Positions 34,323-47,700 of a stretch of 64,000 nt of DNA are shown one piece after another. The notes below the pieces were generated by a model. That model did no database searches. It was not told where the DNA came from and was given only the letters and a program-made list of their open reading frames with translations. Location: assembly GCA_963921825.1 (NCBI GenBank), contig OY997593.1, forward strand, positions 53,056,039 to 53,120,038. The letters are read 5' to 3'. A program made the translations under genes and the position numbers. Origin of the DNA: Erodium maritimum. Taxonomy: Eukaryota; Streptophyta; Magnoliopsida; Geraniales; Geraniaceae. How positions within the stretch are numbered: the stretch's first letter is position 1; each line of letters begins with the position of its first letter.

Positions 34323-36600
34323 CTAGCTGGATGAGTCGGCCTGCAAAACAGAAACATCTGATGCTTGAAAACCAACATGATTTGGATTTTTTCTAACTGA
34401 GATGCTAAAGCCGATGGATTACCCAGTCATTGTCTACATCATCAGTCTCCATTCTCTTCATCCTTTTGGGGGTACAGGTGCTGTTTTCCTTCTCTCCTTC
34501 AATATCTTCACCAACAAAGTTTTGATCTGACACTTCTGCATGGATCAACAGTTTATGTATGTATCATCAGTTCACAGCTGCTTTAACATGTCTCAGCTTA
34601 ATGCCCAAACCATTGCATATCAGTACTTAAACACAACATTTTCTATATGCAATGATCACATGATATCAAAACTCCCAAAATTTGCGGCAAACATTAAGAT
34701 AATTGCATCACAAATTTCATTGCACTTTTGCTTTTGTAAAACTTTGGTATTGTGAATGATAATAAACAATGTTATCACAATCTCATTAACTGAATATGGA
34801 TGCAGTGCAACCAATTAATTGTCATATCACGTCATTACTTAAAATGCAAGGAATGGTCTGCAACTTGGTAATCTTCCAATGCAATAGACTTATAAATATA
34901 ACCAATACAGTTGAAGTAAAATGGGATTATCAATTTTAAACAAATAAATGAAATATTTCAGGAAAACAAGAACAATGTAAACAAGTAAATAATACCATTC
35001 TCACTGCCCTCCATATCTTGATGGCTGTTAACAGAAAACATTTGCCCTCTTGATTTGCTACTACAATTCATGGACTCAGAGGCTTCTTCCATACTTGGGT
35101 CTGTTACAGCTTGAGGCCTGAAACGTTGGATCCAAGGATTTGCCTGGATACGGCGAGGATCGTCTCCTTTGTTTCGCCCATAGGAGACTTTCTTCCAGTT
35201 ACCACCTTGGAAAACCTTGAACTGGAAATTTGGAACTGGGAGGTATAAGGTAAAGGTGAAAACCAATAAATCAATTATCAACACATGAGTGCACAAAGAA
35301 CTATAGAGATCAGGCTATGACCTGACCAGAAAGGGTGGAGGTATTGCATTGCTTTTTCCGATCCAACGAGTTATCTCTTTTTGAATGACGCCCAATGAAG
35401 TCACTGGAAGCATATAATTGATTTACAAACGATGCTTCCATACCCTTAAGATACAAACTATGTTTCTCATCCGTCCATTCTGTAGACGTAATCTCTTCCT
35501 CTCTGGTGTCCTGAAAAGTAGCTCCATGTTATGACAACCAGAAATCCTCAGCTATGAAAGTTCTTAACAGAGTACTTTCACAGACTTTATTATAACAAGG
35601 AGCAACATAAAAGCTTAAACTCAAATCAAGATATATGCTGCAGGCACAACCATCCAAATTTATCATGTCTCTATCAATATTATTCTTCCATTTGCAGAGT
35701 AACTGGCTCAAAACAAATTTCCCATGGCATAACAGCTACAAAACTAACACTGTACAAAGCTAAAAGCAATGCAGCTTCTTGAACTGGTTTTACTAAATGG
35801 TTCTAGGGTTTTTCCCGCACAATCATTTCCAAACACTCATATTAATAACTATCATGGAACCAGATAAACCCTTACCATCTACAAGCATGTCAGATAAACT
35901 TTCATCTGAAGGTGCATAAATGAATTATGGATACCTCCACATCCACTTACAAGTTACAATTACTAAGAAGATAAAGATTTAGAGGTGAAAAATCCAATCC
36001 AGATACCAATTTTCTAATGCATGCAACCATTCTTTTGTAGCACAAGATAACCAACAAATTTCAATTAATAAAGATGACAAATTTATTTCAAAATGGAAAC
36101 TCCCAGTTCTGTCCCACAAGCCCAATGCTCATCATGCAGAGAACCTATCCCAGCACATTTTCTTTCACTAATTGAAGGGCCATTTTCAAAAATCTAATAA
36201 ACTCAAGTAATTTTAGCTTGGCACAGTAAGGATCAAATGACCCATATTTGACAAACAAGTAACAACCTTCATGCATTACAAAGCCTATCACCTTATTGCC
36301 TCTAAATGGGATTCACCAGATGAGTTCATACCCAGATCCTCTAAGAATACTGTTTTTCCCCATCTGGGGTTGGGTGAATAACGATCAGATTGATCCACTA
36401 ATCAAACTTTTTTACAATAATCCCATAAATCAAACAAACACATAATTCCATAAACAAACAGTAAGCCCCAGAGGATTTATTACAAACTCCAAATGGGTAT
36501 TTTTCTAAGAATAAAAAAAAGGGAAAAACTTGCAGGAAATGAACAAAAGAAGCTATTTTTTTTAGGAAGATGAAAATACCAATGTTGGGTTGGTCTCCAT
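34323..36600 (-). CDS. COR27/COR28-like cold- and clock-regulated protein (five exons)
   Basis: Exons on the minus strand are 36580-36600 (METNPTL), 35322-35510, 34996-35221, 34423-34535 and 34323-34340 (ADSSS, stop). All introns are GT-AG and the 567-nt CDS encodes 188 aa with no stop. Family signatures are STEWTDEKHSLYLKGMEASF (residues 16-35) at the end of which follows VNQLY, then SGQ-FKVFQGGNWKKVSYG at the exon 2/3 junction (residues 68-85) and ANPWIQRFRPQ (97-107). The acidic tail EVSDQNFVGEDIEGEKE is near 146-162. In Arabidopsis COR27 and COR28 are cold- and light-induced, act at dusk as repressors of clock genes such as TOC1 and PRR5, affect flowering and freezing tolerance, and interact with COP1. 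They have no classical DNA-binding domain. The promoter here carries evening elements and a G-box. The first exon codes for only seven residues. A partial duplicate lies at 27847-29290. Confidence 0.88.
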
Positions 36601-36719
36601 TAGAGGTGGCCGAGCACGAGGTATTGGATTGTCAATGGAGGGTGAGGTCAATGGGAAGATATAGATGAGGAAGAAGAAGAAGAGAGAAGGGAAGGGAGCC
36701 AAAAGGGACGACGAGTACA

Positions 36720-36998
36720 TAACACGTGTCGAAGGATCATGGTTCTGTGTATCCTGAAATCAGCGAGGCGACGAGGGCAAAATATCTACATGCGAGTATT
36801 TAGAAGCAAGCTTCTTTGTTCGATTAAATTAATTAATTAATTAATATTTGAATTTCGAATAAGTTCTTTTTACGTGCAGTATTTATCTTCCAACCTGAAA
36901 CAGAAGTAGACATAATTAAATTCGGAGAGATTGTGCAATATCGACAAATTGACAGACAGCAGCTAGATATTTTTGTAAATATCTGCAACAAAATATCT
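36720..36998 (-). promoter_or_regulatory. Clock/cold promoter elements of the COR27-like gene
   Basis: Evening elements AAAATATCT occur at 36779-36787 and 36990-36998. An inverted one (AGATATTTT) is at 36965-36973, and an EE-like AAATATCT at 36977-36984. A palindromic G-box ACACGTGT is at 36722-36729, about 120 bp before the ATG. Evening elements are bound by CCA1/LHY/RVE-type MYB factors and are known to drive circadian and cold expression of Arabidopsis COR27. G-boxes serve bZIP/bHLH factors such as HY5 and PIFs. Function here is inferred. Confidence 0.75.
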
Positions 36999-37264
36999 TC
37001 GTGTCTGTCCTTTCAAAAGGTGGGCTCCATGTCGCTCCGCGTCTAAAATTCCCTGGGCCCGATTGGTTCAGAGTTAGGCCTTTTATCTGTTTCCTTTGGG
37101 CTTTTTTGGACTCGCGTTTCAAAATTGTTTGATATACATATATGGTGGTGCATCTTTTTATATATGAGTCAGCTTCTTTTAAAAAGGATAATGTTATCAA
37201 CAAAAAAGTAGTCATTTATATGGTTAAGTCGAACATTTGCTCACCACTCAAGAGTGGGCGTAGG

Positions 37265-38226
37265 TAGGGGTGGGCAAATAAATCCACACCGCTGAAAACC
37301 GATCAATCCGATCATCATCGGGACCAGAAAAAATCGAAACTGGAAGTTTCCGGTGATATTGCGGTGTCAAAATCTCTGGACCGGTGAAAGTATGATCGGT
37401 TTCCGGTCTGTGATGTTCTGAACCGTTGGTCAAAAAAAACTGACCGGACTATACTATAATTAATCTGTTCAGCACACGTAGTCTTATTAGGCTAATATTA
37501 CCTATTACAATATTAAATTTTAGGCCCAACTTTCACATGGGGGCCTACTTTTATTCACAGCTCAAACTCACTATATTAAGCAACCCTAATTTTAGTGGTC
37601 CCTGTATAAACTAATCTTAACCAAATAAGCACCCATCTCCTTCTTTTGTTTGTCTTCTCGGCTGAAGCTTCATCACACAGAGCATCATTTTCAACTCTGA
37701 AATGGAGAACCTCAAAGGACTTTTTTTGTCCATACAATTTGAATCTAACATTTCAATCTCAGGCACATCCTCTCTTCTTTTGTTGTTCAATATTATAGTC
37801 TATTGAAAGGTACGTTGAGATGGGTGTTAATCCGTGCTCGTTGATTTGTCCTCCGATCCGTACTCATCGTCGATGTCCTCCGTTCCTCGCCTCAGCTGTT
37901 TCTTCTTCATCTCTATCTCTCATCTTTCTTCGTTTTCCCTCACCCTGATGACCGAATGCCCACCAAATCAATACCGTTCTTGTGCTATTTCTATGGACTT
38001 TAGACTAGTATACGAGGACGAAGTAAGAGTTCAAATAGAGGCTCAATTGAAAATAATCTATATGGTCGTGGTCATTCCGGTTAAAACCGGTAACCGACCA
38101 CCATTAACGTGGTCGGATTCTAACCCATATCTCCGGTGCTGGTGTGAACTTTCAGAAAACCGTTGATTCCCGGTCTGGTGGTGGGTTTGGGCATATGGTT
38201 GGTTTAACCGACCATGCCCACCCCTA
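37265..38226. mobile_element. hAT-type DNA transposon, non-autonomous
   Basis: Terminal inverted repeats TAGGGGTGGGCA are present at both ends, within a perfect 8-bp duplication ggcgtagg (37257-37264 and 38227-38234), as expected for hAT. Length is 962 bp, with no transposase. Subterminal regions are rich in 'accggt'/'accgat' motifs. The middle holds exon-like CT-rich sequence of unknown origin. It sits about 270 bp beyond the farthest evening element of the COR27-like promoter. Confidence 0.88.
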
Positions 38227-38234
38227 GGCGTAGG

Positions 38235-39780
38235 AGCTGTTGACACTGAATAATTGATGTTGTTTGCATCTTGAAACTTCAAGTCTAAATGTTTCGGTTT
38301 TAATAAACTTTAAATTCTAATATCAACAATAAAAACACAAGTATATAATAAACATCAAGTTTATGATGTGAAAGATTTAATGTTTTATTAACGATTAAAA
38401 AACATACTTATCAGAATTTATAAATGAATTTGTATTCTCGGAAATGCTACTCCAAAAGCATACCAAATGGAAGAAATGTAGAGAAAAAGATTTTTCATCA
38501 ATTATAAATGGTATGATGACGCTTTATAATAGTTTTTTTGATTTATCTTACAGGGATCATCAATTTAGAACTTTAAGTCTTTATGTGACCTTCAGGTCAC
38601 AATTTTCATTAATTTGTCACATCTTGAACGACAGGTTCAAGAAACTCGTTTTTTGACGATTATAGAACTTCATGTTCAAAAATCATGCTTGTGTAAACTT
38701 CATGTTCAAAAATCATGCTTGTGTAAACTGTCTACTCTATTTTCAGAATATTCATCACCTCTATTAGATATGTCAATTTTCACCAATCTAATTAATTATA
38801 TGTCAACATCATTTATAAACATCTTAAGAGTATGTATCAGCTAAGATTTTTTTTCATGCAACTAAACATGTTCATATAATTTAGAGAAATTAAGCTCAAT
38901 AAATTTAACAACAGACATAACTTATGAATGAAGAGAAGCAAAATAAATGCTATAAAATACATACCGCAAATACTCAAAATTTGTGTCTTGAGTAGTAAAC
39001 TTAATATATGACACACATTAAAAGATATCAAGCAAAATAATCATTGAAGTTCACCTCGGGCATAACAAAAATACACAATAAAGATAAATATAATATGTGC
39101 CTTAAATAATCTCATATAATTGAAAACTAACATACTAGAATTAGGCATATTTCGATCACGGGATATACCAAGCATATCTAATTGAACACGTCTATTTAGC
39201 ACGACAATGCTCACAAACTATAAAGCGAATAATGAACTTTTAGGCAATCCATAGATGTTGCATACCTATGAACTTTACAGTCATGATAAAAATAAAATAT
39301 CCAAATGTCATTTAATTCATAAGCATCACATAAATATGAGTAGCTAATATTATGCCCTCGGATTTTTCAAATTTGATCATTTTAACGACTAGAAAATTAA
39401 TACATAATATAGACATTAAATCAAAATCGCTACATTCATTATTAACTGATTTCATTCAGATGGATATTTAATATAATTTATTTTAATTTGACCACTTCGG
39501 ACTAAAAAAAATGAATTCATAACATAGACAATTACATGAGTCAATAAATTTATTTTTATTTGATGCTTATGGATTCTTATAATTTGATATAGGCATCACA
39601 TTAAAACCGACATACTCGTCAAGTATGTTTGGGTTGACATTGTCTAGATATTTCTAATCAAATCGTTTGATGGCGAAAGAGTCATTTCATAATATATGCA
39701 ACTAAACAAATAATAATTAATAAGTTATATTTAATTTCATATCGATAGATACCTTTATAATTTGGTCATTTAACTGACTA
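38235..39780. other. AT-rich intergenic DNA with a 30-bp tandem duplicate
   Basis: No gene is supported. One short tandem repeat, aacttcatgttcaaaaatca..., has two 30-bp units at 38667-38696 and 38697-38726. Confidence 0.45.
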
Positions 39781-42599
39781 TATAAAAAAGGGAAATTTTC
39801 ATTTTAACACCATGCCAAACATTTAATTTCATTTTGATACCCTGGCATACATTTTTAACACTTTCATACCTTAACCAAACTTTTAATTTCACTTCCATAC
39901 CCAGCTGTCAAATTCTGTTAACTTTCCATCCAAAATAGGTAAAATTTCCATAATACCATTAACTATTACTCAAATTTTCAAACTCATGCCATTGGTTTAG
40001 AACTTGAAAATAAGTGAAATGACAATAATACCCTTCATTGTTAGAGTGTTAAAATGAAAATTTGACTATTGTTAAAATAAAATCAGTTTTTTTTATATAA
40101 AATTAGTTTCTTTTATGAAATTTTTTTTTTCGAAAATTCAATTTATTTTTTTATAAATTCAGTTTTTCTTTATAAAAATTATTTTTATTTTCAAAAATTC
40201 TGTTTTTATTTTTATAAATTCATTTTTTATTTATAAAAAATTATTTTTATTTTCAAAAAATAAGATTTTAATTTAAAAAATACATAAAAATCAAATAATT
40301 AAAAAAAACATAAAATCATTTTTTTATTTAATAAAAAAAATTCATTTTTCTACTCTCTCTCTCATGTGCTTCCTCTCTCTCTCTCTCTCTCAATATCCAA
40401 AAAACCCCAAATCAAATACACGATAAGAACTATTATGCACAAGGGTTTTCTTCACTATTATACTGTCACTCCATCGAGTATCCAAAACTAGGGTTTTGGC
40501 CTCCCCTCTCGTCCCCAGCACCTGCACTCTCGCCTCCATCTCATCCTCCTCATCCGCCGCTCCGTCGCTGTCAATCGACCCACCGGCGTCCCCCATGCTC
40601 ACATGTGTTCCTTTCCTCGTCCAGCTCCATGTACAGCGTCATTAGCGACTTGCGATCCAACCAGACCTATCTCTTCAGCCGGTGTAGGATTGACTCGTCC
40701 CACTCGTTCGCTACCCTCCCTTCCGACCCTCACCCGAACTCCACCCTCTCCGACGTCGGTTTCTTCGCAAATACCTTCCCACTCTGTAAGAACCGCCCCC
40801 GGTCGAACCGGTGATTTCTTGCAAAGTTTGACTTTCGGTCGAAAAAGTCAACTAATGACTCCGGGAGTCGTTCGAGACCTTTCTGGGGACCAAAAAGCTT
40901 AGCCGTCATCACGGTTAGCTTAGTTGGGCTATTTCCTTTCATTTGACTGTAATATTGGAAAAGTCATTTTTTTGGTCAAACGAGGACTTTTTATCGACAA
41001 ATCCTAATTAAATTGAGGTGCTGGGTTTTTAGCTAAGGACAAGTGGTCTCTACATGGACTCTTGTCCATGCTAGCTTGGAGGGGAAGAAAAGAGGCTAAA
41101 AGGACCATTTTACCCCTCACAAGTGTCCTTAAGTGGATAAAAATCTAAAGGGCTTTTTGGTCATCCATCAAATTAGGTCTTTTAAAGTTATTGGAGCAAC
41201 AATTTCAGCAAACAACAAGTGCTAGCCGAAAATTAGAGAGAGACAGGAAGAGGAGAGAGCTTCCATTGAAGCTTGAAGAAGAAGCAAAGTAAAAGAAGCT
41301 CCTTTCAAGCCTTTCCTTCACCAAAATCTTCCCAAAAGTTCATCTTCTTCATCATCTCATCAATCTAAAGGTAAGTACTCTATCAAAATCTCATTTCAAT
41401 TCAATTCAATTCATGGGTTTTCCTTGGTTTTGCTAGAACTTGTTAGGTTTTGCTTTGATTGTTGCTAGTTGTTGATCTAGTGAAGTAGATGATTGGTTTA
41501 TGGAGAAATCTATGGTTTTTGGGTTGTTTTTGAGTTGGAAATCTCTTGGGTTTTTTGTGGGTTTGATGAATCCTATCATGGGTAGTGATTGATTGGAGTT
41601 AGGTGACTGTTTTGGAGGTTTTGGATGACTGAAAATGGAGTTTTGGGCGTTATTTTCGTGAAAAGGAGGCTGGAGGAAGAAGAAGGACGGAACTGGTCTG
41701 GGCCGTCACGGGTTCGTGACGTCATCCGTGACGGGGAGTCTCACGGCTCCGTGACCCGATCCGTGGCAGACCCGTTTTGGTCATTTTGAATCCTTTTTGG
41801 GTGTTTTTTTCGTTTATTTCGATAGGTTATTTTGAACCAAGCGGTTGAGGGTTTTAACTTAGATGTGTGTCTCGTGGTTAGTCTTTAATTATAGTTTTAA
41901 TTGTGATCCAAGACCTTGGACCCGAGCTCGACGAAGGAGGAGGCCTTGGGAACCACATGAGAGGACGGGGAGGAAGCTGGCCAGGACGTCGACAGCTAGG
42001 AGTATTTGAGCGTTGGAGATTTCAAGGTAGGGAAGAGTAGTAAACCCCACTCTTAATTTAAAGATTTCTAATAGTATGCATATAGAATAATAATAACCGG
42101 AAAGGTCCTAGTTTGCATATAGGATGTGATTCACTAGAATAGTCGCTTTCAATTATATTAATAACCGGAAGAGTCTAGTATGCATATAGGATGTGATTCA
42201 CTAGTTTAATCGCTTTCAATTCTTGGAAAATTGCCGTGCTGGTAGAATGGCCATGACGAGCCTTATGATTGCTTGTGATTGTGTTCAATTGCCTCAAATG
42301 CCGATGCATGTGTCATTCTTCGGATAATACAAGAGTCATAATAAACTAGATGAATGGTGATGAATGCAATGTGAATGTTTGTGTGTGATATGATTGGTTG
42401 GATGATTGGAATGAATGTGATTGTGCCTTGTGGTATGATCGAGTGAGTGATAGACCGATGGGACGTGTTTGGTAAGTCATGCCGGTAAGCTTGTTTGATA
42501 ATATGAGTTCTTTGTGGCGTGTCGTGGTAAAATTGATTGGCTTGATAAGCCGTGGTTGAACTATGATTTTTGTGATGCGTGTTATTCTCTTGTTGTGTG

Positions 42600-43086
42600 T
42601 TCCAAGAGGAGTTGTGTTCCGGTATGGTACATATACCGAGGGGAATGCCGGTGTAGGGTAGTACCTAGGCCGATGGATTGTGTTTACCACGATGGGAATT
42701 CCGGGAAGACCGATGAGCATTCCGGTATTGTGTTTACTCCGATGGGAATTCTGGGAAGACCAATGAGCATTCCGGTATTTGTACTGTTTGTTGCCCCGAT
42801 GTGTGTGTTCCGGGAAGACTTAGACCGAGGGATATTCCGGCATGTTATATTGTTGTCTCACTCCGATGCTACGTGTTCCGGAGAGACTTGTTTCACCCCG
42901 ATTATATGTGTCACTTTGGGGATGTTTCCGGGAGTATGTCTTGTTTCACCCCGATGATCTGTGTTCCTTTGGAGACATTTTCGGGAGCCCCGATGATATG
43001 TGTTCCTTGTGGGAACATTTCCGGGAGTACCGACGATATGTGTCCCATCGCGACCGAGGGGCATTCTGGTACGACGTGTTGGTTGT
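42600..43086. repeat. Degenerate minisatellite in LTR Y
   Basis: Repeats of 'ccgatgggaattccgggaag' with variants 'ccgatgatatgtgttccttg', spaced about 45-55 bp, run up to the insertion point of LTR X. The frames through it are repeat artefacts. Confidence 0.75.
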
Positions 43087-43809
43087 TGTCACGCCCCAAT
43101 TTCAGTAAACCGAACTCAGGACGTGAACTTTTAAAACAATAAAACATTTTGAAACCTTTCACATTAAATCACTTTAAAAACACCATTTGTTCAACAATTA
43201 ATATTTACAACTTAAAATACGTCCCAACAAGTGAACAAAAGTATGGTATCCGTCACTAGACTCAAAATAAACCCAAAATCCCGCTCCAAGCTCTTCAAGC
43301 TTCAGAAGCTCACCTAGTCCAACCTGCGACCGGTACCTGCAGGAAAAGCAACTAGGGGTGAGCGTTCGCTCACCACCACGGATAACATACTGACTACGGT
43401 ATAATTAGCAGACAATGCCGGTAACACCAACAACCAACTCAACCCCGGGGATCACTATCCCCAAACTCAAGTAACCCGACCGACACCCGCACACTGATAT
43501 TTTCCTCAGCTGACTCAACACTCGGACACGTAAGGTAGACCCGACACAACGATCGACGACCTCCTCCAAAGACACGACAGACCACCACGCAACACCCAAG
43601 ATCACAAAGGATCGCACACCAAACAAGATCACAAAGGATCGCACTCCTGTCAGTTGCTCAGTGCCAGTTGCTAACCGGCTGGGCTCGAGCCTGCCCCACG
43701 CTCTTTGCCGATCCCTGTCAGGCTCCAGGCGGTCGACACGTTGGCGATAAACTGAACTACTTTTCCGATAGCTAGTCGGAAGGGGAGCTGCCCTTTCCAT
43801 CGCCTAAAA

Positions 43810-44050
43810 ACGCTCACAACCTCCCGAGACTCGAACCCGGTCAGGCTAGCCAAAGAACGCTCGCAACTTCCCGAGACTCGAACTCGGTCAAGCCAGCCAA
43901 AGAACGCTCGCAACCTCCCGAGACTCTAATTCGGTCAGGCCAGCCAAAGAACGCTCGCAACCTCCCGAGACTCTAACTCGGTCAGGCCAGCCAAAGAACG
44001 CTCGCAGCCTCCCGAGACTCTAACTCGGTCAGGCCAGCCAAAGAATGCTC
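43810..44050. repeat. 47-bp tandem repeat in LTR X copy 3, about five units
   Basis: Units contain 'caaagaacgctcgcaacctc' and 'ccgagactctaactcggtca' plus 'ggccagc'. They occupy the place where copy 1 has a 42-bp array. Units are very similar to each other. Confidence 0.85.
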
Positions 44051-44229
44051 ACAACCCCAAACCACACACGCGCGGCCAGGACCCCTTTCTTGTCGGGCGG
44101 GCCCCCTACCCCGTCTGAACATGCAGACGCGTGTGCTCGTGGACCCCCGTTTCATGAAGCGGGCCCCCAACCTCAGGTAACCACAATCACAATCACAAGC
44201 AAGTTCAACAACCAGTAGCAACACAGGTT

Positions 44230-44735
44230 CAACACTCACAGGCACTCATGGCCACCCAAGACACCAACAGTAAAAAACGGACTCAACAGCCCCACGGGCA
44301 CTCGCGGCCTCCCACGACACACCAACAGTAACTCACGGGCTCAACAACCCCACGACACTCAAGGCCACCCAAAACACACCAATAGTAACTCACGGGCTCA
44401 ACAACCCCACGGCACTCACGGCCACCCAAAACACACCAACAGTAACTCACGGGCTCAACAACCCCACGACACTCATGGCCACCCAAAACACACCAACAGT
44501 AACTCACGGGCTCAACAACCCCACAACACTCATGGCCACCCAAAACACACCAACAGTAACTCACTGGCTCAACAACCCCACGACACTCATGGCCACCCAG
44601 AACACCAAAAGTAAAGACACGGGTTCAACAACCCCCACGGGCACTCATGGCCACCCAAAACACCAAAAGTAAAGACACGGGTTCAACAACCCCCACGGGC
44701 ACTCATGGCCACCCAAAACACCAAAAGTAAAGCAC
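44230..44735. repeat. Minisatellite in LTR X copy 3, unit about 59 bp
   Basis: About eight units of 'ctcacgggctcaacaacccc', 'acgacactcatggccaccca' and 'aaacacaccaacagtaa'. It is homologous to the arrays at 330-790 (inverted) and 9990-10580. Confidence 0.85.
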
Positions 44736-47700
44736 AACAACCTCCGGCATAACCAATGCCTCCAACAGTTCTAATGTCAACAGTTTCACAATCAACCTCC
44801 GGGCATGGTCATATGCCTCCAGTAATTCTAACATCGATAAGTTCTCTGCTCCTACGACACTACTAAGTGTCACATGCTTTTCTAATATTCGCTACGTTCC
44901 TGTATCATGCCTTTCTAATATTCGATAAACCTACTTAACACACGACACCCCGGTGTCACATGCATTTCTACTGTTAACTTTCCCTAGTCAGGGCCGAGAT
45001 CCGGCTACTTTTCCCTACCTCGTGCGTGTTCTCCAAAAGCTAACCAACAAGCTCTGGCGTGATCTTAGTCACTCGCCTAGCTTTCCTTTCCCTCGGTCTG
45101 CAGCACGATCTAATAAGAACACAATTTTAAACGCTTTTAAGCTTGCATGCATAAGCTGAATTTTAATAAACTTGACGCCCAAAAGTAACCCCGACAATGT
45201 CGATCACTCCCAAACTCCCCAATTACTCTACATTGTCGATATTGGACCCGGAAAAGCCCGATTCGCCCGACATGGCGAATCTGCCCGGGTTTTTAAAACG
45301 CCATTCCGGGGCTCCGAAAATTCCCGTTTTCGTTTCTACGGTCTTAGAATAATTCAAGGGTTCCAATGCAATCGACGGAATCAATTTCCGACTTCCAAGC
45401 GATTTAATTCGCGTTTAAAGTTTCTAAACCCGATAATTACAACTTTCGCAATTTTCCAAATTTCGATCCGGGTGTGGATTAACGACTTGGAGAACGTCCT
45501 AAACCACCCGAACACGAAAACCCGATACCCGGGCATGTGGGCCCCACACGGCCACAATGGCAAAATTCCCTTTTTGCCCCAAAACGTTCCTAACGAACCC
45601 CAAACCTCAACCATTCATCTTTAAATCAAATCTAACCAAAACCCAACCATATTTGAATCGTTTAAACTCAAACCCTAAAATTCGAACTTAACAAAACGAA
45701 AATCGGTTAGGTGCTCACCGTAGAGAATGACGGTGTGAACTCGATTCTTCTATCTTTGAGACGATCCAACGGTTTGATTGACGAGAAATCACTAAACTTC
45801 CAACACCTCATTCTCTTTTCTCTCCTTCTTCTATCTCCCTTTCTCTCTCCAAAAACCAATTTTTCTCTTCTCCTTTTTGAAATGAACGTGTAAGTCATAT
45901 ATTTCCCTTTTGTTTTAATTTAAAAAAAATATCAAACTAACACCTAAAGTAGTCTTCCTTGTCTTGTCTCACACCTAACACTACCACTTGCTTGACAAGT
46001 GGCAAGGTGGGTCCCACACCTTTTTGGGAACTATCTTCTAGATATTTTCCATTCAGATTCGCGAAATTCGGACGTTTCGGGCCCCGAACGGGCACTTTTT
46101 CTAAGAAATTACGAAACTTGGCAGGCTACAAGGAAACGGCTCAACTAAGACCGCTGCGACGACGGCTAAGCTTTTTGGACCCAAAACGTTCCTCGAATGG
46201 ACCAAAACGTCGCTCGGTTGACTTTTCCAGCGAAAAGTCAACATTTCCCAAATTGATCAGAAAGTTGCCCTGAGTCCCCTGGAACTCACTTTGGTCAATA
46301 ACGGGGTCAACTTAAGCCCGGTATGACCCTCGGGGTCAAGTTTAGGTTCAATCAAGTGTCTACTGAATTTTTTTAAATTTTCCTGTTTTTCGCAGATTTG
46401 ACTAGCGTTGACCGGGAGTGGTTATTATAGTTGTTGTGTGGATCGGAGTCTAGCTGTTTGCATTATCTATATTTTTGTACTTGTGTGTTCTTTAGTTGTT
46501 CTACTGGTTACTAAGCTGTTTGCCCGTTGATCCGCTTTGGATCATTATCTTATTAAGTGTTGCAATCCTTGTCGATCTTTACGTATGGTATCTTTTGGAA
46601 AAATTGTGCTAATCGAATTTTCATTGTCAAAGCGGGGGTTCTTTTTACTTTACTACTTTTTCCTACTGAGCGTAAGCTCACCCCCTTCGTGTTTAATGTT
46701 TTTACAGGTTTCATTGCTGAGTAGACCTTGCGGTTGATTCAAGGCTTGGGAGCTTGAGGATTCGGGTTGTTTTGTAGTAGAGACGTACCGTTTACGTGCA
46801 CTTTTGTAGCAAACTGTGTTTTCCTCATCCGTTTCGGATTGAGCTTTGATGCATACTTTTCATAATTGTTATTTGGAACTTAAGGATTTGGAGTTGATTT
46901 TCAATTGAAATTTACTTTTATTATTATTATTTTACTATTATTCCTAGTTCACGTCTCGAGTCCGGTCAAAACCGGATTTGGGGCGTGACACACTCGCCCA
47001 CCTTGGACTCGACCCCAACGACTCCGAGACTGTGATTCCGAAGAACTAGTTCGCTCTGTGTAGAACAAATTCCATGTGTGCCCTGAAATATCATTTCGGT
47101 TAGATACTTGAGGACTATGTAGCAACATAGTAACAGTCAGGTGAGAACTAAATATTGGAATGAGAACTGGAAACCACATCCATCCATGGGATTGAAGTAT
47201 GGCTAAGATGAGGACAACGAGGAAGAGAAGAAAAAGAAATTTGAGGATTTTTGGATATTGAGAGAGAGAAAAAAAAAGCACACGAGAGAGATGGTAGAAA
47301 ACTGAAAAAATAAAAATATATTAATTAAATTAAAAAATTGATTTTATGTATTTTTTTTAAAATCTGATTTTTATGTATTTTTTAAATTAAAATCTGATTT
47401 TTTGAATATAAAAATAATTTTTATAAATAAAAACAGAATTTATAAAAATAAAAACAGAATTATTGAAAATAAAAATAAATTTTATAAATAAAAACTGAAT
47501 TTATAAAAAAAAAATTGAATTTTCAAAAAAAAAAAATTCATAAAAAAAACTAATTTTATATACAAAAACTGATTTTATTTTAAAAATAGTCAAATTTTCA
47601 TTTTAACACCCTAACAATGAAGGGTATTATTGTCATTTCACTTATTTTCAAGTTCTGAACCAATGGCATGAGTTTGAAAATTTGAGTAATAGTTAAGGGT

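Larger units (their letters stand above)
43087..46429 (+). mobile_element. Complete solo LTR of family X (copy 3), inside LTR Y
   Basis: Starts TGTCACGCCCCAATTTCAG and ends gtggttattata. It is flanked by the perfect 5-bp duplication gttgt (43082-43086 and 46430-46434). Length is 3343 bp, close to the copy at 9157-12487, with high similarity through both halves. No coding region is seen. It landed inside the Y minisatellite. Confidence 0.85.
40785..46990 (-). mobile_element. Solo LTR of family Y, interrupted by LTR X
   Basis: On the minus strand it starts TGTCACGCCCCAAATCCGG (46990) and ends ggggcggttcttaca (40785), within a perfect 5-bp duplication cactc (40780-40784 and 46991-46995). Without the inserted X copy it is about 2.9 kb. 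It shares with X the two termini, the block gacggctaagctttttgg and the hairpin ~300 bp inside its start (46667-46680), so X and Y are related LTR families. No coding region is seen. Confidence 0.82.
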
